Below are positions 35,298 through 47,550 of a stretch of DNA of 64,000 bases, piece by piece; position 1 is the stretch's first letter, and each line of letters begins with the position of its first letter. The notes beneath the pieces are model-generated. The model saw only the letters and a program-made list of their open reading frames with translations, ran no database searches and was not told the DNA's origin. Origin of the DNA: Owenia fusiformis. Lineage: Eukaryota; Annelida; Polychaeta; Sabellida; Oweniidae. Position numbers and translations under genes: made by a program. The DNA is taken from NCBI GenBank assembly GCA_903813345.2, contig CAIIXF020000011.1:2444571-2508570 (forward strand), written 5' to 3'.

Positions 35298-35395
35298 AAC
35301 CTATATATCTTGCGAAAATCTAGATCTGTCACTGGAAGGCAGCCCATCTTGAAAACAAGACACGGTGTCTTTGTAATTAGTCCGACTGATATAGC

Positions 35396-35722
35396 CTACC
35401 TAGAGAAAACCGCCGATACCTCAGCAACAATGTTCGAAACAGTAGGTTGGGAAACCCCGAATATATCTCCATTTATCATTTGCATACAACCTGTAGCATA
35501 AAATCGTAATGAAATGAATACTTTTAGCTGACATGGAATTGCCTGAGGATTCCTTGACGCTAGATCCCCATCTAATATATTAATCAACTCAAGAATGAGT
35601 GGCCTCGGCATGCGATATCTGTTTAATATCTCATCGTCAGTCATCTCTAACGGCTGACTCCTGTCTCTGAATAAGCGTAAACCTCTTCTATTGTGAACAT
35701 CCTGGAATAAAATGCGCCACAT
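35396..35722 (-). pseudogene. HARBI1-like transposase fragment (108 codons)
   Basis: Matches the N-terminal part of Harbinger nuclease/HARBI1 proteins. Visible motifs are LFRDRSQPLEMTDDEILNRY (about residues 17-36), a RYRMPRPLILELI helix, SLRFYATGCMQMINGD, and a helix-turn-helix GVSQPTVSNIV. In intact members a DDE/DDD nuclease domain follows. Here the frame ends after VFSR at a possible donor AG/GTAGGC, and no DDE segment is recognisable downstream on the minus strand (33932-35390). The element is therefore probably non-autonomous. Another minus frame upstream (35647-35829) shows no domain. Confidence 0.82.
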
Positions 35723-36400
35723 TTTCCAGCTTGATCGAACCCTAATATTTTAATTTTAGCAGACGATATTTGCGAAATGGAATTGCGATATTTATTATAC
35801 GAGTAGATTTCACAAAACCAAGGTAGCATAATCGTGCACTTTCAGACTTGATTTTGATAAGTTTTGGTTATTTGTGTCTCTAATGTTTTTCAACCTATTT
35901 TAAGTTGGATGTCTCAAAGGGCACTTCCTAGATTTCTACAACGATAATGTTAATTTAAATAGGAAAACTATCAAGATTCTTGATGATATGTTTGCGATTT
36001 ATATTGCGGCAGGGTCAGGGATGCCGCAAATAAAGTGGAGTTTGCGACATAAAAATCAACTGATTTACGTGGACGCAACTGTGCGATGACTGCATAATAC
36101 CAATTTGCGTGCGGTTAGCAGTGTATTTGCGATGCGAAATGAAAATAGCGATGCGTCTACCGTGTAATAAGAAAACTGCGATTTGCGCTAAAGACGCAAA
36201 ACGGCAATGAATTTGCGCTAGAGTGCCTTTGAGATGACCTCATAATATCGTTTTGCGTACGATTCGCTAAATATTTACGTTGCGATTGCGATTTGCGGTG
36301 CGTCGACCGGATAATGAGGTCTCAGTCGTCTAGATCGGTACATGTACACTTCGCCCCGGGTAATAAACAAACCCTTGTTCTAACACAGAACAGAACTGTA

Positions 36401-36505
36401 TTACTCACGTGCTGAGTTTAAACCATAACCGGCATATCCGGCATATAGTCCTTGACAGGTGCTTATAAGCACAACTGCGATTGTCAAGCTGATAATCATC
36501 TTCAT
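36401..36505 (-). CDS. Small secreted peptide, copy 2 (34 aa)
   Basis: Paralogue of 551-667. The 19-residue signal peptide is identical in protein and differs by one silent base. The mature part is LYAGYAGYGLNSARE: Tyr/Gly-rich, 15 residues, no Cys, against 19 residues with one Cys in copy 1. The 5'UTR and its likely splice acceptor (plus 36549-36550) and the 3' sequence are also conserved. A good donor, GTGAGT, overlaps the last codons (copy 1 has GCGAGT), so this may be a first coding exon rather than a complete gene. The function is unknown. Confidence 0.5.
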   Translation of the reverse strand: MKMIISLTIAVVLISTCQGLYAGYAGYGLNSARE

Positions 36506-36678
36506 CTTTAGTCCTGTTTTATGCGCTTCCGTCGATAATGACAATAACCTGCAGTAAAAAACATATAAAAAAATATAAAATCTTTTTAATATACTAACTT
36601 GTTAAAATGTTCAAAAGGCAAAGTAGAAGGATTTCACTATTCGCCCAGATAGAGTCAACACGTATAAATCACGCGCTC

Positions 36679-37830
36679 CTAACTTCGACCGTTAATTTGA
36701 ATTTTTGACCTACCGGATGTTTGAAAATCAAGGATTGCGAGACTCGTACTGCACAGTTTTTCTTCAGACATGTTCCATTCAAAGCATAACAAAAATGCCA
36801 TTTTGTTTGTACAGTATTCTGTTAAAGTGTCTCACATATTCTATCAAAATTTGCCATGCAAACATGTTAGTCTACTTTACTGCCCCCCCCCCTTGCTGTA
36901 ACAAGGAACACAAAACACATTAAAACGTAAACATAAACCAATTAGTCAGACGATCACTTCACTATGAAAGTTAGGGGTGTTCAAGGTAAATGTGTATTAG
37001 CAGAATACGCTGTGTGCATGGACTAACACACCGGGCTAACACAATGTCAGTGGTCATTTACTGTGTCAACTTAGTAACCCTTGCATATCGTGCTCACTCA
37101 AACATTGAATAATTTTTTATGATCTAAATGTTTGTGGTTTATAAAAAAAAAGTGATATATTTTAGTTGGAAATACATTAATAAATATATTCATTCAAACA
37201 GCACTAGAATGCGGGAAGAAAGAGCAATGGTGACAAAATGCAGACAGAATTTTCCGTAAGGGCTTCAAACATTTCTGGACACAATCATACATGTATTTCA
37301 TGTGTACTGTTATTTTAGTGCTGTACTTATAGATATAATTTCACGTATTAAAATCATATTTTCCAGCAATGACTTCAAATTCGGAACCACCCCCATATCA
37401 CATTTTCTTCAATAACTCCAAACATGTGTAAACATTGACCATGTGCATATAAATTCAGATTTCCCGAGCTCTTTTCTATTCGACTACCTCATACACCCCT
37501 GCATGGATTTGAGTTGGATTCGCCTTTTATACGTGGGCCGGTACACATCGCAAACGCTGATTGGATAAAGATTGCGAGAATCTTTAAACAGAGTTCCTAC
37601 TTCCAGCGGCATTTTTGTCCCCAGCTGTGAGAAGGGCTTCTTACAGCTGGGGACCAAAACGCTGCTAAAAAGAGGCCCTCTTTCCAATGAAGCAATGCAC
37701 CGACAGAAAGGCAATTTTGTTTTGCTTTGAATGGAACAAGTTTGAAGAAAAACGATGCAGTATGAGACTCGCAATCCTTGATTTTCAAAGATCTGGTAGG
37801 TCAAAAATTCAAATTAACGGTCGAAGTTAG
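36679..37830. mobile_element. 1152-bp element with inverted repeats over 100 bp (copy 2 only)
   Basis: Ends CTAACTTCGACCGTTAATTT and its exact complement. The arms run past TTGAAAATCAAGGATTGCGA for more than 100 bp. Copy 1 lacks it near 843. Inside is a hairpin at about 37610-37668 (GTCCCCAGCTGT arms). I find no clear target duplication. The interior (36823-37586) matches 40987-41742. Confidence 0.8.
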
Positions 37831-38847
37831 TACCACGTGTGAATAGATCAAGAAGCTTAACAGACATGGGCAATATTGAGTCATCAGGCGCAAGCAATAT
37901 AAGGTTTGCAAAATAAAACATACAGTGTATTACTCATTTAAAAGTTTTTGTTCGGATTCATCGATAGAAATTACGATTTTTGAAACTTTGACATCATACA
38001 ATCGATATTGCATCCTCATTTCAGATTAATCGCGCATCTTAACGTACCAATAAAATATCCCTAATAAAACTAGCAAGTCTTACGAATTATAATATCGTAG
38101 TGAGTAGCATTTGTAAAACACATCCCCTTTAATTCTGGACGTGGCAAGCCAGTATAAGAGGGGGTAGTTTATTTTGAAACCAAAATGGTGTATTAGGGTC
38201 TTACTGAAACATGAAGGGTAGCTGTAGGGATTTCAAGCTACAGTAAATTTATAAATGTTTGTGAGTACTTTGAATTTAAAAAAATAAGCAATCAAATGAC
38301 CAAATTGAAACGGTTCATGTAAAAATAGAAACATTTATATTTATCCTAACTTTTGTATATTTTAGTTTGTTTTGTAGTTTAGCTATCATATCTGAGTCCT
38401 CTTATATCTTGATACTTCTCTGCCATGTTATTTTCGAAAAAAATAACATGGCTGAAATCCCTAAATTACAAAAGGCCACAGCTTTGCTGCACATTATACA
38501 TTACTATCTGATATAAACAAAAGTTAGGATAAATATAAATGTTTCTATTTTTATTTGGTCATTTGATTGCTTTTTTTTAAATTCAAAGTTCTCACAAACA
38601 TTTAAAATTTTACTATAACAAACCCATAAAATGTGAACATGAGAAGTTCTGTATAAAATAATGTAATAATGTATATTTATTTATTGGTATCTGAAGTTGT
38701 ATGACGTAACAATTAGTAGATCGTGTTTGTGTGCTAAGGTGAATGGTGTTAAGGGGAATAAAGCTAAGGGTTGAAGAAATAATTGAAGAATCAGAAGACT
38801 GATGGGCCAGACACTCGATGGGGCTTTAGGATACTCCGATAGTTACC

Positions 38848-39126
38848 TAGTTCAACAAGTTAAACCTAGTCTGGGCCTTATTTCTTATCGGACATTTCTT
38901 GTGGCCCGCCCTAGGTTTAACATCCTTGCCTATTCGGCTGTTGATGCAAAATTTTTTAATGATGGCCTATGGCAGCGCATTGAATTGTATGCGCGTTTTA
39001 TTAATAACTGATCGTGAGAATTTGCAACCAATGAAAGCATAGCACGGAAGTTAAACCCAACCAAGGCAACAAGAACACTCAAATTATAAATGAAAGCCGT
39101 GGTATTGGGTTTAACTTGTTGAACTA
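38848..39126. mobile_element. 279-bp MITE with 9-bp target duplication (copy 2 only)
   Basis: Perfect inverted ends TAGTTCAACAAGTTAAACC. Flanks ATAGTTACC at 38839-38847 and 39127-39135. Copy 1 has one ATAGTTACC at about 2451-2459. Same family as 14907-15743. Confidence 0.9.
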
Positions 39127-39487
39127 ATAGTTACCTTGATAGGGGGAAATGAAGAAAACGAAGACTGAGTGGTTTCAAACGGGCTTGAAGCTAAACGTTG
39201 AAGAATTTGAAGACTGTTGGCCCGGGCACTCGATTGGACTTTGGGATAGTTACCTTGACAGGGGGAAATGAAGAAAGTGAAGACAATTTGAGAAATTATG
39301 GGTAAAATCTAACTAATTGCTTAAAAAGCAAAGTAAATGGGTGTGACTGAATTAATAAACACTCGTAATACCTTAACACACATGCAGATAAGACCAAAAT
39401 TGAAGTCTTGAAGGCACTTTATCAATTGTCCTATCAGACAATCTATCCATGCCGTGACCTTGGCTAAGAAAGTTAGAAAAGGCACCC

Positions 39488-39700
39488 TCACACTACTATA
39501 CCTTGCATTTGGTGTTCATGCGCAACCCATTTGGCTTATTAGTAATGATTATGTATTTGTTTTTATTTGTCTGTTCCTTATGAATGGTTTATCGGTTGAA
39601 AATTAGATGCTAGTAAGGCACTTTCAAAAATATATTAAACAATTCAATTAGATAAACAAAGTATCTTATGCATTTCTAGGTGTTAGGTATAGTAGTGTGA
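39488..39700. mobile_element. 213-bp MITE (copy 2 only)
   Basis: Inverted ends TCACACTACTATACCT. CCC lies on both sides (39485-39487, 39701-39703), a possible 3-bp duplication. Copy 1 has no insert at about 2946-2953. Confidence 0.8.
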
Positions 39701-40279
39701 CCCTACCTTGTCAGGAAAACCCTAGCAGCACTTCTGGGAGCTGAGTAAAAACCTGATATTTATATGAATACCAAACTCACAAAAGTAATGTTTAAACAAC
39801 CAATGAACAACCAGCAATGCTGAGCAGTTGCCATATGAACAGTTATCAATAGACAAACTTGAATACATATACACATAAATACATGTTGCTGTTCGATTTA
39901 AGCAAAGGGAGTAATGCTAACAATAAAAGATCATGCACAGTTAAATACTACATTTAAATAATACATGGAGCTTGTTGAACATAAACAGCAGTTATTGAAA
40001 TACAATGGGGTTTGTTACACATCTTAAAAATATGCGACTGTGTCACATCTTAGTTCATATATTAATATGACAGAACCACGGCAAGATGTTATGATACTTA
40101 ATTGCATAAAATTATCAATCCTTCACGGACTCATGATCTCTCAGCGCGATCACTTACTGGTTCAGTTGTTTTCTTGTTCTGTTGGTTGCTTGCGCATTTT
40201 TTAACGCAAGTATAATGAATGTTCACCACAATTATTTTGCCATAGGCCGCAATGTTAACTTTTAATGTCCTCAAGAAAA

Positions 40280-40575
40280 ACAGATCGAATTTATGCTCAA
40301 TCATCAATCTTACTTCAAAGCACAATATCTTATGTACAGGCCATCTAATTACAGGCCTTACATCATGCCATGTCGTCGGCGTGCCGCCCAAATTTCGTGG
40401 TCATATCGAACGCTTTTCGTGGTCACCGTGGGCGCGTCACGAGTGCGCTTCAAGCGCATCGCGGGGTACTTTCGTATGTATCACGGAGTTGGTTCATTCG
40501 CGTAGCTTTAGCTCACCATTCGTTGCTCGGACGCCACATTATAGTTTCATGTAGTTACAATGTAAGTGTATAATT
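40280..40575 (+). other. CpG-rich stretch with open frames, copy 2
   Basis: Paralogue of 3716-4000, with the same three overlapping open frames and scattered substitutions. No gene call is made. Confidence 0.3.
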
Positions 40576-40894
40576 ACACGATCTTTCATTCCCAGTGGAT
40601 GTTATTTTCTTTTATTCATCCCGATAAACATCTGATGAATGAAGATGTATGCTTTCCATGTACATCACATTATATTATACAATTGATAAGACTCTAAATA
40701 AGTCACTTTAGACGAAAACAAATAATTTAAGAAAGCGTTTTTTCGAAGTTCTTTTTAATTTTTTAAATCATATGTTCCCATTTAACCACAGTGCAGTATA
40801 AATGCACATTTTTATTGGATAGTGAATTTAATCAATGCGATGAATTTACATGAAATTAATAGATGCCGTATGCGAACAATCCCAGCAATCATTG

Positions 40895-42084
40895 TAATTA
40901 CCCAAATGCGAATAGGTAGTTACCAGTTTCACCACCAGGTGGTTAATTCGGGTCAATTAACATGGCGGGTATATAAGAAATTTCACTTAAAGTGTCTCAC
41001 ATATTTGATCAAAACTTGCCATGCAAACATGTTAGTCTACTTTACTGGCCACCCTTGCTGTAACAAGGAACCCAAAACACATTAAAACGTAAACATAAAC
41101 CAATTAGTCACTTCACTATGAAAGTGGGGGGTGTTAGCAAATGTGTATTAGCAGAATACGCTGTGTGCATGGACTAACACATTATCAGTGGTCATTTACT
41201 GTGCCTACTGTGTCAACTTAGTAACCCTTGCATATCGTGCTCACTCAAGTATATATTGAACAAATTTTTATGATCTAAATGTTTGTGGTTTATAAAAAAA
41301 TGTGATATATTTTTGTTAGAAAAACATTAATTAATATATTTATTCAAACAGCACTAGAATTCGGGAAGAAAGAGCAATGGTGACAAAATGCAGACAGAAT
41401 TTTCCGTAAGGGTTTCAAACATTTCTGGACACAATCATACATGTACTTCATATGTACTGTTATTTTTAGTGCTGTATTTATAGATATAATTTCACGTATT
41501 AAAATCATATTTTCCAGCAATGACTTCAAATTCGGAACCACACCCATATCACATTTTCTTCAATAACTCCAAACATGTGTAAACATTGACCATGTGCATA
41601 TAAATTCAGATTTCACGAGCTCTTTCCTATTCGAGTACCTCATACACCCCTGCATGGATTTGAGTTGGATTCGCCTTTTATACTTGAGTCGATACACATC
41701 GCAAACGCTGATTGGATAAAGATTGCGAGAATCTTTAAACTTGAATATTATCAATTTAAGTGGCTCAATTTTCATATAACGCTTATGTGTCTGATACTTA
41801 TACTAATGAAAATATGTCCAGTAAAGCAAAATAGTAGCTGTCCACTAAAAGAAAATATATTTCATTTTTTGTGATTTTATAGCATGGGGTCTATGGGGAA
41901 TCTCCCCGAGCTAGAAGTCAAATTTTCAAAGAAAATTAATTTTTCAAAGTTGATAAACACTTTTTAAAACCACATTTCTAGATGTAATTTTACATGCAGA
42001 TTTCAAATATGATATTACTATGACTGAATTTTTAATTTTTAATGACGTCAAGATTGTTTCGACTCGCATCTGGGTTATTGATTT
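40895..42084. mobile_element. 1190-bp element (copy 2 only)
   Basis: Inserted in a site intact in copy 1 (4313-4317, CATTG). It is flanked by CATTG at 40890-40894 and 42085-42089. Its ends share ACCCAAATGCGA and, inverted, ACCCAGATGCGA. Its interior matches 36823-37586 but its termini do not match the element at 36679, so the two share a core with different ends. Confidence 0.78.
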
Positions 42085-42399
42085 CATTGGAAAATGCCTC
42101 ATATTAGCGTATCTAACACAGCTAGCCTGGCGCATTACAGTACATTGTACAAGTGTCATTTCTGGCGAGAGGTCTCGGACGAGGGGTAGAGTATATTTGG
42201 TTGATCCTAGGGTTATGACATCAGTGTGTCATTTCCTGTCGTCATTGATGTAAAAGGCCGGATATCCCGATCATATAATGGATCTTCTCCCTTATATGTT
42301 ACTCAGTATAAGGGCCCAGGATGTTTCGAACTCATGCGGGTTTATTCGAGAAAGAATGCTGTTTGGGTTTTAGTTGTAAATGGTGGATAAATTTAGTTC

Positions 42400-43900
42400 T
42401 ATCATTCAGTTGTGTTAGAGATAACTTTTGGTTAAGATGAAGTTGTGGTTTGGTTCTGTGTTTAAGTTTCATGTATGGTGGTGTATGTTTTATGTTGATA
42501 ATAGGTATATTGGAAGAGTTGTGTTTTGTGGTATTTTCGTTTATGAAAATGGTCTTGGTTTGGATGTGATTAGTGTGAGTTTGTGGTGGGTTCCCTGTTT
42601 GTCAAAGGTTTGGGTGTTTAGTCTGGTGTTTGAGCTATATGTTGATTTGTGTGTAGTGGTGGTAGTGTATCTTATTGTTAAGATATTAACTTGACTAGGG
42701 GATCTGTTTTCCGTGTCCGGTTGTATTTTGGATTTATCGAAGTTTTGCAGTATTTTGGTTTGTAAATTTCGTGCATGTTTGGCGGCATTTGTGGTATGTA
42801 TGTGGTGGGTAAGTTTGTTTATTAATGGATTGGGTGTGTAGTGTCATGTCTGAGGTTTATTTTGGTGTGTGTGTTATGGTAGTAGCATCTCTTGTTGTTG
42901 AGATATTAACTTGATATTGGAGGCTGTCTTCTAGTGATATCATTATGTTTTGATTATCCCATGTTTGTGTTTTGTCGGGATCGTCTATCCGTATTGATTA
43001 ATTGCATCAAGTTGTGGTCAGTTTGTTTGTTTGAATATTTGTTTTGGGTTGTCGTTTACCCTTCATGGGTCGTTTTTTATTTTGATAGTGTGTGCGTTGG
43101 GGGAGTTGTAGCTTGTTCGCGATTGGTTGTATTTTGGTTTTATCGCAGTTTTGTGGTATTTTGGTTTGTACATTTCGTGTTTTTTTGTGGCGTTTTTTGG
43201 TATGTAAGTGATAGGTTCGTTGTTTTCCAACAGTTTGGGTGTGTAGTGTCATGTCTGAGGTTTATTTTGGTGTGTGTGTTATGGTAGTAGCATCTCTTGT
43301 TGTTGAGATATTAACTTGATATTGGAGGCTGTCTTCTCGTGATTTCATTATGTTTTGATTATCCCATGTTTGTGTTTTGTCGGGATCGTGTATCCGTATT
43401 GATTAATTGCATCAAGTTGTGGTCAGTTTGTTTGTTTGAATATTTGTTTTGTTTGTTAGGTTTGTCGTTTACCCTTCATGGTGAGTTTTTTATTTTGATA
43501 GTGTGTGGGTTGGGGGAGTTGTTAGCTTGTTTGCGATTGGTTGTATTTTGGTTTTATCGGAGTTTTGTGGTATTTTGGTTTGTAAATTTCGTGTTTGTTT
43601 TGTGGCGTTTTTAGGTATGTAAGTGATAGGTTAGTTGTTTTCCAACAGTTTGGGTGTGTAGTGTCATGTCTGAGGTTTATTTTGGTGTGTGTGTTATGGT
43701 AGTAGCATCTCTTGTTGTTGAGATATTAACATGATTTTTGAGGCTCTCTTCCCGTTATTTCATTATGTTTTGATTATCCCCTGTTTGTGTTTTGTCGGGA
43801 TCGTGTATGCGTATTGATTAATATTGCATCAAGATGTTTGGTCTGTTGTTTACCCTTATGGTGAGGTGTTTTTTTATTTTGATAGTGTGTGCGTTGGGGG
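42400..43900 (+). repeat. GT-rich, C-poor tandem repeat, copy 2 (three units)
   Basis: Paralogue of 4700-5760 with one more unit: GTCATGTCTGAGGTTTATTT occurs at about 42842, 43248 and 43664 (spacing 406 and 416). Composition is strongly skewed to T and G on the plus strand. Confidence 0.82.
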
Positions 43901-44273
43901 AGTTGTTACACTATAAAAACTTGAAACGCCAGCTTGTTTTAACACTTATTTGCAACAGATCTAGATAATTAGCACGTTTCTATGTTAATACCATATTGAT
44001 TGACACGTTTTTACGTTTATTTCAGCGTTTGTTCAAAGCGTTTATTGACATGTTTTTTTGTGTTTATTTTTGAAATAATAACATGTTTAGTGTATTTAAA
44101 ATAGACAATTGTCGGGATCGTGTATGCGTATTGATTAATTGCTTCAATATGTGGTCAGTTTGTTTGTTTGAATTTGTTTTGTTTGTTTGGTTTGTTGTTT
44201 ACCCTTTGTGCTCGCGATTGGTTGTGTTTTGGTTTTACCGGAGTTTTGTGGTATTTTGGTTTGTAAATTTCGC

Positions 44274-44371
44274 GCAAGGGTGCATTGACTTAACATGGGG
44301 ACATACCTGATGGTATTCCCACACTAAGTCAATGGTCAATGGCATTTTCCCCATGTTCAATGCACCCTTGC
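44274..44371. repeat. Imperfect palindrome, copy 2
   Basis: Same structure as 6113-6210. Confidence 0.7.
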
Positions 44372-45124
44372 TAAAATCCTCATTTTCTCAGAAGAACAGT
44401 TGATCGAGTCTAAACAAGTAGATTCATGTGGGATAGTATTGCTATAATCCATTTTCAAAGGTAAGAATAGGGGTTCTTAAACAGGACATTGGGCTTGCTT
44501 TGCAGAACAAGTAGTCTCTATCATCATATCTAACCAGATTCCATTCCAAATGGGATGACGGGTGACATGCTGTCCTTGGAGAAACTCAACAACATTCTGT
44601 GGAAGTCTCTCCATGTCTCGTAGACAGAACAGTCCTTAGTCCTTACTAGATATATTGTCATGCAGCAAAGAAATAGGGAAGCATAGATGGGTCAACAGCA
44701 GCCAAATGGAGCAGCCGGCTGCCTTCCTTTTCAGCCCTAACAAGTTGCACCGTGAGAAATTCTGGCATTTGTAGTTTTTTTTGCTTTTTGACAATTTAGT
44801 GTTAAGAACATCTATGAGTTCCTAGTAGCTGTTTCCCTGATGAATTACTTGCCTCGAAAGTTCTTCAATTAGGAGTTGTTAGGGTAATTCTTGCCTGTTA
44901 ATATTGGTTTCCCCAGCAAATTGGGTATCTCTGCTATTCAACTGTCTGACACTATTAGGATGGCGACACAACCAACAAAACTCATGAGCATGTACATGCC
45001 CCGAGCCTGTTGATGAATGCATAATAAAGGTTGTTTGGGTCCAGAAAATGACATCAGTGGCTGCTTTGTACAACTGCTGGTCTGTTGTCAAAATTGTGTA
45101 ATCTTGCTTATATGTTTGCGTCAA
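44357..45124 (-). pseudogene. Decayed coding relic, copy 2
   Basis: Paralogue of 6196-6999 with the same order of broken frames. The best-kept part (45124-44879) retains QQLYKAATDVIFWTQTTF and HEFCWLCRHP. No function is inferred. Confidence 0.4.
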
Positions 45125-45368
45125 CTGCTTGGGTCCACTGGCTTAACATCAAGAAGTGGGCTGTAGGCAAGTTTTATTGCAATGATGGCGCCACTTGTCC
45201 TAGCTAACCTAGTATTGTAGCCCCCGAATTATGGTGTCCCTGGTACAGATTTAACACTTCCAATAAATGGTCTAAAATTTAACCCTTATATACAACAGGG
45301 ATGACCTACTTACACTGTCAACAATGAGTTTCACATTTTAAACTTGCTTGTCATCTAACCCCCCCCCT

Positions 45369-45675
45369 CAGGGGCGGATCTAGTAACCAAGAAGGGGGGG
45401 GGGGAGCAAAGTTCAGGTCAGAGAAAAAAAACGTCCGCGCTTGCGAGGAAAAAAAATTTGGGCCCCTAAAATCCCAAAGTGGGCCCAAATTTTGAAATTT
45501 TGAGGCCCATTTTCTTCAAAATTTGGCCTGAAATTAAAAAATAAGGCCCTAAAGGGCCCAGTAATGACCAAAAAGGCCCACTTTTTGAGGCCTGAAGGCC
45601 TTGTTTGGCCCAAAAAAATTTTGGGCCCAATTTTTGGCCCCCAGCCCCCCCCCCCCCTAATCCGCAAGTGCCACT
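45369..45675. mobile_element. GGGCC-rich insert (copy 2 only)
   Basis: Inserted into a C-rich tract that is uninterrupted in copy 1 (about 7226-7240). It starts CAGGGGCGGATCTAGTAACC and ends, inverted, AGTGGCACTTGCGGATTAGG. The interior is dense in GGCC/GGGCCC words. CAGGG-type ends suggest hAT, but the C-tract hides the target duplication. The GGCC-rich ends at 10060-10190 and 48430-48600 look like inverted relatives. Confidence 0.6.
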
Positions 45676-47550
45676 CCCCCTATAAAAGGGTATAAATTAT
45701 AATTTTCTGAAATATTTTAATTTAAAGAACCTATGTACTTAGAATCTTACATAAATAGCTTAGTTTGATAGATACACTCACAGAATCTGCTGATATTATA
45801 TTTTTCAATGTTTTACAGTGATTACAGTCATGTGATATTTTTCATACATATTTAATATTGCTGCATACAAGGAAGTCTATATTAATATATATTTTTTCTC
45901 TTCAATTAAATAAAACACAAGTCTCATATTTTCACACTATCTCTGACATGGGTTAATTTAAAGTCGTGAATAATTTCAGACCACAATTTTGTTTAGTTTG
46001 GAAAATATGCTTATTAAACATAGCGACCCCTTAAAAATAGGTGACGCTAGGGTAACAAATCAAGCATATCTCATTAAATTAGCGATTCTATGTAATGAAA
46101 CATAGTTGACATGTTGTTTAAACTAAATACAGTTTATCTGAATTAGTTAAAATTTTCAACTCAACCAACAGCCCTTTAAAACAATTATTTTGTGAAATGG
46201 GCATTTTACAAGGGGGCGCCACCTATACAATGCTGTAAAAAAATTTGCTCACCAGTGCCAGTCCGGCATAGTTCTGATTTTGAAAGTAATTAACTTATAG
46301 ATAAAGAAAATACAAAGATATAGCATACATCCTAGAAGGCAACCAAAAGTTTCAATATGCCATTATTCCGCTGGACTAATTGACGACGTTCCGTCAAAGT
46401 AAATAGTTGTGGAACAGATGTTTGAATAGTATTTTTTTAACTTGGTAGCAGCAGATCCACATGCTAGTTAATGTATTTTACGCAGTCGCAGAACCACGTG
46501 CAGGTTAATGCTATGTTTTATAAGTGCCGGTTAAAATACAATTACTATTTTACGTAGTCGATCAATGGTGCGTGTTAATCAAGCATAATGCAAGACGTAA
46601 TTAATTAACCTGTGAACTGTATAATTAATTGTCTATACATTAATCGAAAACTTAATGGTATTGTTGTGATACGAGACAATTATTATATAAATAACGTATA
46701 TTAACTACTATCTAGTAATTAATGAGCATTGATTAGTACGTTACATTAAAAAACGGTTTCTAAAAGTAAATAGTGGGATAAAGATGAGATGAGAGTAAAA
46801 ATGAACAATTCTACAGCTTTTTTACTCCCATTATTTCTTAGCATGTATCTACATACCTAAATACCTATCTACAAACTATATGTGTGTTATTTAATAAAAT
46901 CAAATTATTCTTGCAACAGTATTCTTTGAATGAAATGCGCATGTGCCAAACCTCTCATCATAGAATGAATTCAACAACTTGATTATCATGTGATACTATT
47001 TACTTAGTGATCGCACCAATTTCGAGCAGCTAAAGTTGACTTTTTCTGGCCAGCTTAGCAGTAATATAGCATAGTTGATTGCAAATATATACTATTAGCC
47101 ATTTCTGTATGACCCAATTCGCACATAGGCGATTGTATTACATTATATTTAAATAGATCATTGTTCGTATATAAAATGCAATTTATAAGTCTCAAGTCCA
47201 TAATATAAATCCAAATCTTTTTATTTTAATCGTATTTCACGGTTAGTTTTCTCTTTGCTAATTGTTGTTCTACAATATTTGACATTAAATACAATATAAT
47301 GATCTTGAGGTACATTTGTTAAATTGAAATATTATATTATATATTTTTGTTTTTATGCAATATATCGATTATACAGGTCTCTAGATCCAAATTGACATTA
47401 CTTTCATTCAGAACATTTTTTGAACCACGTTCTTGGGATAGCTTTTAAAATTCCAAATCACCTTATCATAAATCAAATAAACATGTTTGTAGTTTTTTTG
47501 CTCCCATATGTTAACAATTCCATTTACAAATGAATCTTTCACTTTTTTCG
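45676..47550. other. No gene seen
   Basis: Paralogue of 7240-9230. It contains about 235 bp (46238-46471) not found in copy 1, without clear inverted ends. Confidence 0.5.

Larger units (their letters stand above)
33932..36323 (-). mobile_element. PIF/Harbinger-type element, decayed
   Basis: Ends GAGCCCTCATTATCCGGTC (33932) and, inverted, GAGACCTCATTATCCGGTC (36323). Both subterminal regions are rich in GCGATTTGCG-type motifs. A minus-strand HARBI1-like fragment lies inside (35396-35722). I could not find matching 3-bp duplications at the two ends. The interior also holds three palindromic inserts (34217-34360, 34377-34440, 35148-35297). Confidence 0.75.

Noticed and set aside
37484-37804. 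106-codon minus frame beginning MTYQIFENQGL
   Set aside because: It starts in the inverted repeat of the 1152-bp element and matches the plus frame at 36705, so it is transposon sequence.
42934-43614. Valine/phenylalanine-rich frames of 90-117 codons in the GT-rich block
   Set aside because: Composition artefact of C-poor tandem repeats; the frames repeat with the unit and have no domain.
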